Shown: piece after piece, positions 1 to 7,798 of the stretch | Numbering within the stretch: position 1 is the stretch's first letter | Layout of the letters: each line of letters opens with the position of its first letter | Assembly (NCBI GenBank): GCA_031552535.1 | Contig: JAVBMJ010000038.1 | Location: forward strand, 1 to 34,911 | Direction of reading: 5' to 3' | Origin: JAVBMJ01 sp031552535 | GTDB lineage: Bacteria; Bacteroidota; Bacteroidia; Bacteroidales; Rikenellaceae | DNA length: 34,911 nucleotides | Notes under the pieces: generated by a model | Database searches by the model: none | Told to the model about the DNA's origin: nothing | What the model saw: the letters and a program-made list of their open reading frames with translations, nothing else | Made by a program: the position numbers and the translations under genes

Positions 1-4
1 GAGT

Positions 5-91
5 GGTTATCCATTGGTTTAGGTTGTTAGATAATGATCGGTCAAAATCACATCTAAGATACTAAAAACCAGTCGGATAACCTATTTTTTT
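5..91 (+). terminator. Rod-like hairpin with T-run, end of an RNA from the left
   Basis: The segment folds into a long interrupted stem: GGTTATCC (5-12) with GGATAACC (75-82), TGGTTT (15-20) with AAACCA (66-71), TTAGAT (27-32) with ATCTAA (52-57) and TGAT (35-38) with ATCA (47-50). Seven T residues follow directly at 85-91, so the + strand is the likely direction. There is no T-run on the other side. This fits an intrinsic terminator of a gene to the left that converges on rplQ, or the 3' part of a structured small RNA cut by the window edge. The stem is unusually long for a plain terminator. Confidence 0.5.
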
Positions 92-260
92 GATGGCTCT
101 TTTACTCGATATTCAGACTTTTTTAACTCTTAATTCGCATGAAATCTAATCTATTACACAATTTTCATCCTCAGTTTTGCGTATTAAGCCAAGTTAAGAT
201 TACTATTTTATCTTAACTCTTTGTGCGGCCTAAGTTAGGAACTCCACTTAGGACAGCCCC
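92..260. other. AT-rich intergenic spacer with two small hairpins
   Basis: No credible gene is seen here. Two short perfect inverted repeats are present: AGTTAAGAT/ATCTTAACT (192-200 with 210-218, 9 bp) and CCTAAGT/ACTTAGG (229-235 with 246-252, 7 bp). Neither has a T-run typical of a terminator. They lie just beyond the rplQ terminator on the side away from the gene. Confidence 0.45.
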
Positions 261-298
261 TTAAACAAAATTTGGCACGCAATGTTTTGCGTACCAAA
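261..298 (-). terminator. Intrinsic terminator of the ribosomal protein cluster
   Basis: Read on the - strand, an 11-bp stem (TTTGGTACGCA pairing with TGCGTGCCAAA, plus-strand 288-298 and 271-281) has a 6-nt loop and is followed by TTTTGTTTAA. One pair is G-U on the - strand but would be a C/A mismatch on the + strand, which supports the - orientation. It begins 27 nt after the rplQ stop codon and is the natural end of the rpsM-rplQ transcript. Confidence 0.8.
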
Positions 299-325
299 TC
301 CTTGTTGAAGCAATGCTTCCCCCGG

Positions 326-928
326 TCAGGACTTTTTCGAAACAGGACTCTTCGTCACAACTTTCTTCGAACCAGATACCTTAGGAGCTACATTGCGGGC
401 AACACTCTTCGGAGCGGCAACTTTCTTAGCTGCCTTTGGGGCTGCGGCTTTAGTTTCAGCCGATACATCTTCAGCACCCTCCGGGGCAACGCCTTCGGCT
501 TTTTTGGCACCACCGCGGCTACGACGGGTCTTAGCCTTCGCAGCAACAGAACTTTCACTACCGTAAGTTTCGTTGAAATCGACAAATTCGATAAAGCACA
601 TATCCGCCGCGTCACCTAAACGGAAACCGGTCTTCAATATGCGGGTGTATCCACCCGGACGATCCGCCACCTTGGGTGCGATCTCACGGAACAACTCCGT
701 AACAGCCTCCTTGCTCTTCAGATAACTAAAAACCACACGGCGCGAATGAGTGGAGTCCTCTTTCGACTTCGTTACCAAAGGCTCTACATAACTGCGCAAA
801 GCACGCGCCTTGGCAAGAGTGGTAGAGATCTTCTTATGAAGGATCAAACTGGTTGCCATATTGGCGAGCAACGCCTTACGGTGAGAACTCTGACGGCCGA
901 GATGGTTAAAACTTTTATTGTGTCTCAT
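326..928 (-). CDS. rplQ: 50S ribosomal protein L17 with long basic C-terminal tail
   Basis: L17 is a large-subunit protein near the peptide exit tunnel. Residues 1-120 are a standard L17 (start MRHNKSFNHLGR, later LVTKSKEDSTHSRR and the ADRPGGYTRI segment). Residues 121-200 form an extra low-complexity tail rich in Lys, Ala, Pro, Val and Ser, so the protein is 200 aa where most bacteria have about 120. Extended L17 tails are known in Bacteroidota. The gene is last in the cluster, 61 nt after rpoA, and is followed by an intrinsic terminator. The identity is certain; the tail's role is unknown. Confidence 0.97.
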   Translation of the reverse strand: MRHNKSFNHLGRQSSHRKALLANMATSLILHKKISTTLAKARALRSYVEPLVTKSKEDSTHSRRVVFSYLKSKEAVTELFREIAPKVADRPGGYTRILKTGFRLGDAADMCFIEFVDFNETYGSESSVAAKAKTRRSRGGAKKAEGVAPEGAEDVSAETKAAAPKAAKKVAAPKSVARNVAPKVSGSKKVVTKSPVSKKS

Positions 929-989
929 GGTAAATTACGTTAAATGCACACTAATTACCGGAACGGAAACGCCCCGGAACTTCAGAAAG

Positions 990-1982
990 TTAATCTTTAT
1001 CAAGTTTATACTGGGATACATCCATGCCGAAATTCAAATTCAGCGAAGCCAACAGGTCATCGAGTTCATTGAGTGACTTCTTGCCGAAATTACGGAACTT
1101 CAGCAGATCGTTACGGTTAAAACGAACCAGATCACCCAACGTCTCTACCTCTGCGGCTTTCAGACAGTTCAAAGCCCTGACTGAAAGATACTGATCCGAC
1201 AACTTCATCTTTAAAAGCTGACGCATGTGGAGCATATCTTCGTCGAACTCCTCGACGGTCGAAGTCTCCTCCATGTTGAGTGTTATCTTCTCGTCGGAAA
1301 AGAGCATGAAATGGTGGATCAGAATCTTTGCCGCCTCCTTCAAAGCCTCTTTAGGATGAACCGAACCGTCGGTAGTGATCTCAAGATTCAACTTTTCGTA
1401 GTCGGTCTTCTGTTCTACACGAAAGTTATCGACCGAATACTTCACATTCTTGATCGGAGTGTGGATCGAGTCGATAGGAAGCAACCCGAACTCGGCATCA
1501 GCCGGACGGTTCTCCTCTGCAGGAACATAACCCCGGCCCTTGCCGATAGTGATGTCGATCTGCAACTTCGTATCGGGAGAAAGCCTGCATATTACCAACT
1601 CGGGGTTCAGTACCTTGAAGTTAGACAGGAAATTGGAGATATAACCCGCCGTCAATTCCGATTGACCAGCCACAGTGATCGAAACTTTTTCAGAATCAAA
1701 ACCTTCGGCAGTACGCATAAACCGCACCTGCTTAAGATTCAAAATAATGTCGATCATCCCTTCCATAACACCGGGAATCGCAGAAAACTCATGGTCCACG
1801 CCTGCCATCTTAACCGTCGTAATCGCATACCCCTCCAAAGAAGAGAGCAAAATACGGCGCAATGCATTGCCGACGGTAATGCCGAAACCCGGCTCCAGGG
1901 GACGGAACTCAAACTTTCCGTAACTGGACGAGGCCTCAAGCATAATGACCTTCTCAGGCTTCTGGAATGCTAATATTGCCAT
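990..1982 (-). CDS. rpoA: DNA-directed RNA polymerase subunit alpha
   Basis: Alpha forms the dimer on which the core RNA polymerase assembles, and its C-terminal domain contacts promoter DNA and activators. The 330-aa product has the N-terminal assembly domain (residues about 1-230, with FEFRPLEPGFGITVGNALRRI), a linker and the alpha-CTD (about 255-315, with LKAAEVETLGDLVRF and NFGKKSLNELDDLL). The length is normal for Bacteroidota. It lies in the usual place between rpsD and rplQ. The spacer to rpsD upstream is unusually long (469 bp), so the gene may have its own promoter or processing site, although I found no clear promoter there. Confidence 0.98.
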   Translation of the reverse strand: MAILAFQKPEKVIMLEASSSYGKFEFRPLEPGFGITVGNALRRILLSSLEGYAITTVKMAGVDHEFSAIPGVMEGMIDIILNLKQVRFMRTAEGFDSEKVSITVAGQSELTAGYISNFLSNFKVLNPELVICRLSPDTKLQIDITIGKGRGYVPAEENRPADAEFGLLPIDSIHTPIKNVKYSVDNFRVEQKTDYEKLNLEITTDGSVHPKEALKEAAKILIHHFMLFSDEKITLNMEETSTVEEFDEDMLHMRQLLKMKLSDQYLSVRALNCLKAAEVETLGDLVRFNRNDLLKFRNFGKKSLNELDDLLASLNLNFGMDVSQYKLDKD

Positions 1983-2451
1983 AGTTATTTTATTTGCCGT
2001 TTAATTTAAATTCAATTGGTGATAACGACGCCCGATCCAGGGACCGCCGATGAAAACAAGGGAAGACAAAACGCATTAACGAGTTAAATCCCTGATAGAT
2101 AATATGCCACAGCCGATAATAAGATAACGCCCCACACCACTTCACTTTCCTGTTATCACAAATGCCGGGCCAATACACCGTACTGTTGCACACTCTCGAA
2201 TCCAATCCGCTGCGTCCATACGCCACAAGACGACAACCGGTCAGCAACCCACTCACATAATCCGCCCTGAATTGCCGGATACAACCCCACCTATCTTAGT
2301 CCATCACACTGTCGATACAATATGCCGGTCATCAACTCACAACACCATATACCGGCCATGCCCCGCAATATACTGGATAGCTGTCCATCCCCCGGAATAA
2401 AATGGCTCCCCGGGCCCGGAATTCCGGATGCCCGGAGGCCACGGCATCACG
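1983..2451 (-). other. Unusually long rpsD-rpoA intergenic region
   Basis: This 469-bp spacer splits two genes that normally sit close together. An 88-codon open frame (1990-2256, - strand) looks random, being rich in Cys, Trp and Arg and starting at no conserved signal, so I do not call it a gene. Next to rpsD the DNA is dense in CCGG-type palindromes: CCGGGCCCGG (2411-2420) overlapping CCGGAATTCCGG (2417-2428), then CCCGG shortly after. These could form a hairpin or processing site after rpsD. No exact TAnnTTTG box was found on the - strand. Its function, if any, is unknown. Confidence 0.5.
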
Positions 2452-3060
2452 TTACTTGGAGTAAAGCTCGACAATGAGTTGCTCCTTGATATTCTCAGGG
2501 ATATCCTCACGGTCAGGCTTCTGAAGGAAGCGGCCAGTCATTGTGTCCTGGTTCCACTCCAACCATGAATAACGGCTTTTGCGCCCACCCTGCAAGGAGT
2601 CCTGAATAACTTCCAGGCTCTTAGAGCGTTCGCGAACACCAACAACATCCCCCGTCTTCAAACTGTAAGAAGGGATGTTAACTACGTCCCCATTTACCGT
2701 GATATGGCGGTGAGACACCAACTGGCGTGCAGCAGCCCTCGTAGGAGCAATACCCAAACGGTAAACGACATTATCCAGACGGCACTCCAACAATTTCAAC
2801 AGGTTCTCGCCCGTAATACCACCCACACGGGCAGCCTCTTCGAAAGTCTTGCGGAACTGACGCTCCAAAAGACCATAAGTGGCCTTAGCTTTCTGCTTCT
2901 CCTTAAGCTGTGTGCCGTACTCCGACACCTTCTTGCGTTTACGTGCAAGCCCGTGCTGTCCCGGAGGATAGTTCTTCTTCTCAAAAACTTTGTCCGCCCC
3001 GAAAATAGCTTCGCCAAATTTTCTGGCAATTTTAGATTTTGGTCCTATATATTTTCCCAT
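2452..3060 (-). CDS. rpsD: 30S ribosomal protein S4
   Basis: S4 is a primary 16S rRNA binder that nucleates assembly of the small-subunit body, and in several bacteria it represses its own operon. The 202-aa product starts MGKYIGPKSKIARKFGE and has the S4 RNA-binding fold in the second half (LECRLDNVVYRLGIAPTRAA, then RQLVSHRHITVNG). The N-terminus lacks the four-Cys zinc site, so this is the zinc-free form. It is flanked by long spacers on both sides (142 bp before, 469 bp after), unlike the rest of the cluster, which makes separate control or mRNA processing around rpsD possible. Confidence 0.97.
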   Translation of the reverse strand: MGKYIGPKSKIARKFGEAIFGADKVFEKKNYPPGQHGLARKRKKVSEYGTQLKEKQKAKATYGLLERQFRKTFEEAARVGGITGENLLKLLECRLDNVVYRLGIAPTRAAARQLVSHRHITVNGDVVNIPSYSLKTGDVVGVRERSKSLEVIQDSLQGGRKSRYSWLEWNQDTMTGRFLQKPDREDIPENIKEQLIVELYSK

Positions 3061-3202
3061 TGCTTTTATTTTTTGCTAAACGTTCTTATGCGCTGCCGCT
3101 AAAACAATATTGCATCCCCTGCATAAACCGGGAGAACAATCGCCGGCCAAAACAGCCTGCAGCACACTCTTCTTTAAACGACAACAATCACCGGTCGTAA
3201 AA

Positions 3203-3592
3203 TTACACACGGCGACGGTTAGGCGGACGGCAACCGTTGTGCGGCATCGGAGTCACATCGATGATCTCCATAACCTCGATCCCGGCACCATGGATAGTCC
3301 TGATAGCCGACTCACGACCCGAACCGGGACCTTTGACGTATACCTTGACCTTCCTCAGACCCATGTCGTAAGCAACCTTAGCGCAATCCGAAGCGGCAGT
3401 CTGCGCAGCATAAGGAGTGTTCTTCTTCGAACCGCGAAAACCCATCTTACCCGCTGAACTCCAGCTGATAACCTCACCGACCTGATTGGTAAGCGTGATT
3501 ATCACGTTGTTGAACGTCGAGTGAACATAAGCGCAACCCTGCGGCTCAACCTTGACAACTTTCTTTTTAACTACAACTGTTTTCTTTGCCAT
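3203..3592 (-). CDS. rpsK: 30S ribosomal protein S11
   Basis: S11 lies on the platform of the small subunit and helps shape the mRNA exit region near the 3' end of 16S rRNA. The 129-aa protein has the family signatures YVHSTFNNVIITLT, SSAGKMGFRGSKK and a C-terminal PMPHNGCRPPNRRRV. The N-terminal 14 residues are Lys/Val-rich. Length and motifs are typical. It lies 13 nt after rpsM in the alpha operon order; the following gene, rpsD, is 142 nt away. Confidence 0.97.
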   Translation of the reverse strand: MAKKTVVVKKKVVKVEPQGCAYVHSTFNNVIITLTNQVGEVISWSSAGKMGFRGSKKNTPYAAQTAASDCAKVAYDMGLRKVKVYVKGPGSGRESAIRTIHGAGIEVMEIIDVTPMPHNGCRPPNRRRV

Positions 3593-3605
3593 AACTCTCT
3601 ATTGA

Positions 3606-3986
3606 TTACTTGGTCGCTTTTTTCTTGTTAGCAACTGTCTTCTTGCGACCCTTACGGGTACGGGCGTTATTCTTAGTGCTCTGACCACGGGTAGGAAGAC
3701 CCAAACGGTGACGAATGCCACGGTAGCAGCCGATATCCATCAATCGCTTGATGTTTAACTGTACTATCGAACGGGCCTCGCCCTCGACCTTGAAGCCGCC
3801 CTCGGCAATAGCACCGCGGATAGCTGCAATCTGGGCATCGGTCCACTCCTGAACCTTGACATCCTCGCTGACGCCTGCCGAAGCAAGAATCTTACTGGCG
3901 GTGCTGCGGCCAATCCCGTAAATATACGTAAGGCCGATAACACCACGCTTATTTTTTGGTAAATCTACACCAACTATACGTGCCAT
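3606..3986 (-). CDS. rpsM: 30S ribosomal protein S13
   Basis: S13 sits in the head of the small subunit, contacts the P-site tRNA and forms intersubunit bridges. The 126-aa protein begins MARIVGVDLPKNKRGVIGL, contains the helix-hairpin-helix YIYGIGRSTASKIL and ends in the basic tail with GLPTRGQSTKNNARTRKG. It opens the alpha operon group (rpsM rpsK rpsD rpoA rplQ) and follows rpmJ by 48 nt. Confidence 0.97.
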   Translation of the reverse strand: MARIVGVDLPKNKRGVIGLTYIYGIGRSTASKILASAGVSEDVKVQEWTDAQIAAIRGAIAEGGFKVEGEARSIVQLNIKRLMDIGCYRGIRHRLGLPTRGQSTKNNARTRKGRKKTVANKKKATK

Positions 3987-4034
3987 AAATACTTTCTGTA
4001 GTTTTTAATTTAAACACAAAACGCTATGCAAACA

Positions 4035-4151
4035 CTAACCCTGACGCTGTTTGTACTTAGGGGTCTTTTTGCAGATAACGTAAAGCCTGCCCTTGCGTTT
4101 AACAATCTTGCAGTCTTCGCTCCTTTTCTTGATTGATGTTCTGACTTTCAT
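4035..4151 (-). CDS. rpmJ: 50S ribosomal protein L36
   Basis: A 38-codon gene starting MKVRTSIKKRSEDCK and ending KKTPKYKQRQG was found by reading the - strand between infA and rpsM. L36 is the smallest large-subunit protein and stabilises 23S rRNA near the GTPase-associated region. The canonical zinc ligands are Cys11, Cys14, Cys27 and His33; here positions 11 and 33 are Ser and Tyr while Cys14 and Cys27 remain, so zinc binding is probably lost. Length and position are exactly those expected. Confidence 0.95.
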   Translation of the reverse strand: MKVRTSIKKRSEDCKIVKRKGRLYVICKKTPKYKQRQG

Positions 4152-4226
4152 TTTTCAGTGATCGTTAGTGAATAACCGCCCATACCATTAAAACGGCCCC
4201 GGACGGCTACGCTTGGTTTTTCGATA

Positions 4227-4445
4227 CTACTTATACCGGAAAGAAATACGCCCCTTGCTCAAATCGTAAGGAGACATCTCGACCTTCACCTTATCCCCGG
4301 GAAGAATCTTGATGTAATGCATGCGCATCTTACCCGAGATATGGGCGGTAATAACATGGCCGTTGTCCAACTCGACACGAAACATCGCGTTCGACAGCGC
4401 CTCGGTAATAGTACCGTCCTTTTCAATAGCAGTTTGCTTTGCCAT
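4227..4445 (-). CDS. infA: Translation initiation factor IF-1
   Basis: IF-1 is a single S1/OB-fold protein that occupies the A site of the 30S subunit during initiation. The 72-aa product has the full family length and motifs: EGTITEAL-like start (DGTITEALSNAMFRVELDNG), GHVITAHISGKMRMHYIKI and GDKVKVEMSPYDLSKGRI. It lies 10 nt after map and 75 nt before rpmJ, the usual map-infA-rpmJ order at the end of the spc operon. Confidence 0.97.
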   Translation of the reverse strand: MAKQTAIEKDGTITEALSNAMFRVELDNGHVITAHISGKMRMHYIKILPGDKVKVEMSPYDLSKGRISFRYK

Positions 4446-4455
4446 AGAGCCTTTT

Positions 4456-5232
4456 TTAACTTCGTTGCACCGACCTATCTATAATACCGAAATCGGTAAG
4501 AACATCCGGACCCTCCTTCGTAATGGCAACCGCGAACTCGAAATGAGCCGACGGTTTGCGGTCACGTGTGCGGACTGTCCATCCGTCTTTCTCGAAAATC
4601 ACATCACGGCTACCGTAATTGATCATGGGTTCGATGCAGATGACCATGCCAGCCTTCAGAAGTTTTCCCGAACCACGCATACCGTAATTCGGAACCTCCG
4701 GTGACTCGTGCATCCTGCGGCCCAAACCATGACCCGTCAGCTCCCTGACAATAGTGAATCCATTACGTTCGGCATGCTCCTGCACGGCTTCGGAAACGTC
4801 GCCAACGCGGTTTCCGACTTTAGCCTGTGCGACACCTTTATAAAGAGCTTCCCTGGTCACATCCAATAACCGCTGTGTCTCAGCAGATATCGATCCCACC
4901 GCAAACGTATAGGCGGAATCACCATAGAACCCCTTCATAAATGTACCACAATCCACCGAAACGATATCACCATCCTTCAAAGAGTATGACGACGGAATGC
5001 CGTGTACAACCTGCTCGTTGACCGATACGCATAACGTATTGGGATAGCCGTTGTACCCAAGGAAGCCCGGAGTTGCTCCGCGGGAACGGATGAAATCCTC
5101 CGCGATGCGGTCCAACTCAAGAGTCGTGACACCAGGCGCAATATGCTGTGCAAGCAGCGCAAGGGTCTCCGACACCAGAAGGTTGTTCTCGCGGAGCAAC
5201 TCGATCTCTTCCTTGTTTTTAAGATGTATCAT
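4456..5232 (-). CDS. map: Methionine aminopeptidase, type I
   Basis: The enzyme removes the N-terminal methionine from nascent proteins. The 258-aa protein has the pita-bread fold signatures and all five metal ligands at expected spacing: Asp94 (VDCG), Asp105, His168 (GHGLG), Glu201 (CIEPM) and Glu232 (HFEFAV); His77 is the conserved substrate-side histidine. It lacks an N-terminal zinc finger extension, so it is the short type I form. It follows secY by 28 nt; adk, which sits between the two in many bacteria, is absent here. Confidence 0.97.
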   Translation of the reverse strand: MIHLKNKEEIELLRENNLLVSETLALLAQHIAPGVTTLELDRIAEDFIRSRGATPGFLGYNGYPNTLCVSVNEQVVHGIPSSYSLKDGDIVSVDCGTFMKGFYGDSAYTFAVGSISAETQRLLDVTREALYKGVAQAKVGNRVGDVSEAVQEHAERNGFTIVRELTGHGLGRRMHESPEVPNYGMRGSGKLLKAGMVICIEPMINYGSRDVIFEKDGWTVRTRDRKPSAHFEFAVAITKEGPDVLTDFGIIDRSVQRS

Positions 5233-5260
5233 AAGATTGGTAAGAACTCTTTTGCCGTAA

Positions 5261-6592
5261 CTACACCCCTGAACGCCCCTTGATACGGCCGGTCTTCATC
5301 AAACCGTCGTAGTGACGCAACAAAAGGTAGCTTTCGATCTGCTTCAGAGTGTCGAGAACCACACCGACCAGAATCAAAAGCGACGTACCTCCGAAGAAGA
5401 GTGCAAACTGACGGTCGACGCCGAGCTTCGATGCGAACGCAGGCAAAATAGCCACGATAGCAAGGAAAATAGAACCCGGCAAAGTAATCCTCGTCATGAT
5501 AGTGTCGAGATAGTCAACGGTCTTCTTTCCGGGCTTGACTCCCGGGATAAAGCCGCCGTTGCGCTTCATATCTTCGGCCATCATGTTGGGGTTCACGGTA
5601 ATCGCAGTGTAGAAATAGGTAAATGCGACGACCAGCAAACCAAATACAAGATTATACCAAAATCCCTCGTAATTGGCAAAAGCAGCGGCAATACCCTGTG
5701 TCGACTCGAAACGCGAGAAGAACATCGGGATAAACATCAGCGCCTGTGCAAATATGATAGGCATAACACCCGCCGCATTGATCTTCAACGGAATATACTG
5801 ACGGACACCGCCGTATTGCTTGTTGCCCACAATACGCTTGGCGTACTGTACGGGGATCTTCCTCACTGCCTGCACCAACGCAATAGTAGCGCAGAATACG
5901 AAGAACAGCATAACCAACTCAACCAGCAACATCACCGTACCGCCGCCGGCAGATTCGGTAACGCGCGTATTGAACTCGCCCAGCAAAGCATGGGGAAGAC
6001 GCGCAATGATACCGACCATGATGATCAGCGACACACCGTTGCCGATACCTTTGTCGGTGATCTTCTCGCCCAGCCACATGATGAACATCGTTCCCGACAT
6101 CATCACAATAACAGCACTGATCGAGAAAAACGCGCTCGCACGGCCCATTACAAACGCCGCATCGGGAAGCTGCATGTGAAGGTTCGTGAGATAAGCTATC
6201 GCCTGAGGAATAATAACCAACAGAGTCAGATAACGCGTCCACTGATTGATCTTACGACGACCGCTCTCTCCCTCCTTCTGCAATTTCTGGAAGTAAGGAA
6301 CCACAATCCCCAAAAGCTGGATAACGATCGATGCCGAGATGTAGGGCATGATACCCAACGCAAAGATCGAAGCATTATGGAAAGCGCCTCCCGAGAAGAT
6401 GTTGAGAAGGCTCAATAGTCCGTTGCCATCCACCTGGGTCTGCAATGCGCCCAAAGCCTCGGGGTTGATGCCGGGAATGACCACAAAACTACCGAACCTA
6501 TAAATAAGAACAAGACCCAGCGTATAGAGAATCCTCTTGCGCAGTTCCTCGATCTTAAATATATTCCTTATCGTTTCGATTAGCTTTTTCAT
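5261..6592 (-). CDS. secY: Protein translocase subunit SecY
   Basis: SecY is the inner-membrane channel through which Sec-dependent proteins are exported or inserted. The 443-aa product has the N-terminal LRKRILYTLGLVLIYRFGSFVVIPG segment leading into the first membrane helix, the plug-region sequence around SGGAFHNASIFALGIMPYISASI, and about ten hydrophobic helices. The cytoplasmic loop QYGGVRQYIPLKINAAGVMPIIFA and the late GFIPGVKPGKKT segment are conserved SecY landmarks. It follows rplO by 12 nt, the standard spc operon position. Confidence 0.98.
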   Translation of the reverse strand: MKKLIETIRNIFKIEELRKRILYTLGLVLIYRFGSFVVIPGINPEALGALQTQVDGNGLLSLLNIFSGGAFHNASIFALGIMPYISASIVIQLLGIVVPYFQKLQKEGESGRRKINQWTRYLTLLVIIPQAIAYLTNLHMQLPDAAFVMGRASAFFSISAVIVMMSGTMFIMWLGEKITDKGIGNGVSLIIMVGIIARLPHALLGEFNTRVTESAGGGTVMLLVELVMLFFVFCATIALVQAVRKIPVQYAKRIVGNKQYGGVRQYIPLKINAAGVMPIIFAQALMFIPMFFSRFESTQGIAAAFANYEGFWYNLVFGLLVVAFTYFYTAITVNPNMMAEDMKRNGGFIPGVKPGKKTVDYLDTIMTRITLPGSIFLAIVAILPAFASKLGVDRQFALFFGGTSLLILVGVVLDTLKQIESYLLLRHYDGLMKTGRIKGRSGV

Positions 6593-6604
6593 CAGAAGGG
6601 CGAT

Positions 6605-7051
6605 TTATAATTTGATACTCTTGCCGCCGGCCTTTTCGATAGCAGCAGCAGCACTACCCGAAAAAGCATGCGCCGTAACCTCCAATGCCTTGGTCAGAGT
6701 ACCATTACCCAGAATTTTGACCTTATCGTTCTTCGAAACAAAACCGGCCGCAACGAAAGTGTCGATGCCCACCGAACTCAGGTTCTTCTTCGAAGCCAAT
6801 TCCTCGATTGCATTGAGGTTGATCGCACGAAACTCGACACGCTTGATGTTGGTAAATCCAAACTTGGGCAAACGCCTCTGCATGGGCATCTGCCCCCCTT
6901 CAAAACCGCGCTTGGCGGAATAACCCGAACGCGACTGGGCGCCCTTGTGACCGCGTGTCGACGTACCGCCACGGCCGGAACCCTGGCCGCGGCCAATGCG
7001 CTTCTCCGACTTCACAGACCCGCTGGCAGGCTTTAAATTACTTAGATTCAT
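6605..7051 (-). CDS. rplO: 50S ribosomal protein L15
   Basis: L15 is a late-assembly protein of the large subunit that binds 23S rRNA near the central protuberance. The 148-aa protein has the Gly/Arg-rich N-terminal arm (RIGRGQGSGRGGTSTRGHKGAQSR region) and the C-terminal L15/L18e fold with KVKILGNGTLTKALEV and a final SAAAAIEKAGG segment. It lies between rpmD and secY as usual. Confidence 0.97.
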   Translation of the reverse strand: MNLSNLKPASGSVKSEKRIGRGQGSGRGGTSTRGHKGAQSRSGYSAKRGFEGGQMPMQRRLPKFGFTNIKRVEFRAINLNAIEELASKKNLSSVGIDTFVAAGFVSKNDKVKILGNGTLTKALEVTAHAFSGSAAAAIEKAGGKSIKL

Positions 7052-7078
7052 TATCTTGAAATCTGATTAGTTCAACAC

Positions 7079-7261
7079 TTATTTAACTGTCTCAACCTTG
7101 ACGAGGTGCTTAACTTTCTCGATCATACCGAGAATGATAACCGAATCATCGTGAGTAACCGTGTGGTTGATACGGCGCAAACCCAACGCTGCAAGATTGC
7201 GGCGCTGAATCTGGGTACTGCCTATACGGCTGCGAACCTGAGTGATATTCAATTTTGCCAT
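7079..7261 (-). CDS. rpmD: 50S ribosomal protein L30
   Basis: L30 is a small, non-universal large-subunit protein. The 60-aa product has the typical motifs ITQVRSRIGSTQIQRRNLAALGL and RRINHTVTHDDS, ending with a short HLVKVE segment. It is full length for the bacterial family and lies 13 nt after rpsE. Confidence 0.96.
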   Translation of the reverse strand: MAKLNITQVRSRIGSTQIQRRNLAALGLRRINHTVTHDDSVIILGMIEKVKHLVKVETVK

Positions 7262-7274
7262 CTCTAACTCAGAA

Positions 7275-7793
7275 TTATCCGTTAAACACTTTGTCCATCG
7301 AAATGCCCCTTACCTGAGCAACAGAATGCGCATCGCGCAGCTCAAGCAAAGCGGCAACCGTGGCTTTTACAAGGTTGTGAGGATTCGACGAACCCTTGCT
7401 CTTGGCCAACACGTTGTGGATGCCGACACTCTCCAGAACAGCACGCATGGCACCGCCGGCGATAACACCGGTACCAGGAGCGGCCGGACGGATCATAACC
7501 TGGGACCCGCTGAAACGAGCCTCCTGCTTGTGGGGAATAGTACCCTTCAAAACAGGAATCTTAACCAGATTCTTCTTCGCATCCTCAACACCTTTGGCAA
7601 TGGCCGAGGTAACCTCGCTGGCCTTACCCAAACCGTAACCGACAATACCGTTCTCGTTGCCTACAACGACAATCGCCGAGAAACTGAATGTACGACCACC
7701 TTTGGTAACCTTCGTTACACGCTGAATGCTAACCAAACGATCTTTCAATTCGAGATCGCTCGTCCTTACTTTTTTTATGTTCGTATTCGACAT
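7275..7793 (-). CDS. rpsE: 30S ribosomal protein S5
   Basis: S5 contributes to decoding accuracy and to the mRNA entry pore helicase activity. The 172-aa protein has the double-stranded RNA-binding-like N-terminal domain (RVTKVTKGGRTFSFSAIVVVG, GYGLGKASEV) and the C-terminal domain with PAAPGTGVIAGGAMRAVLE and GSSNPHNLVKAT. All are standard S5 signatures. It is 5 nt downstream of rplR. Confidence 0.97.
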   Translation of the reverse strand: MSNTNIKKVRTSDLELKDRLVSIQRVTKVTKGGRTFSFSAIVVVGNENGIVGYGLGKASEVTSAIAKGVEDAKKNLVKIPVLKGTIPHKQEARFSGSQVMIRPAAPGTGVIAGGAMRAVLESVGIHNVLAKSKGSSNPHNLVKATVAALLELRDAHSVAQVRGISMDKVFNG

Positions 7794-7798
7794 AAGGC

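Noticed and set aside
1990..2256. 88-codon open frame between rpsD and rpoA on the - strand
   Set aside because: Composition is random-like (many Cys, Trp, Arg), there is no family resemblance, and the frame is likely accidental in a GC-rich spacer.
5312..6418. 368-codon + strand frame opposite secY
   Set aside because: It is the antisense shadow of secY: a His/Arg/Asp/Gln-rich translation with no hydrophobic core or motif.
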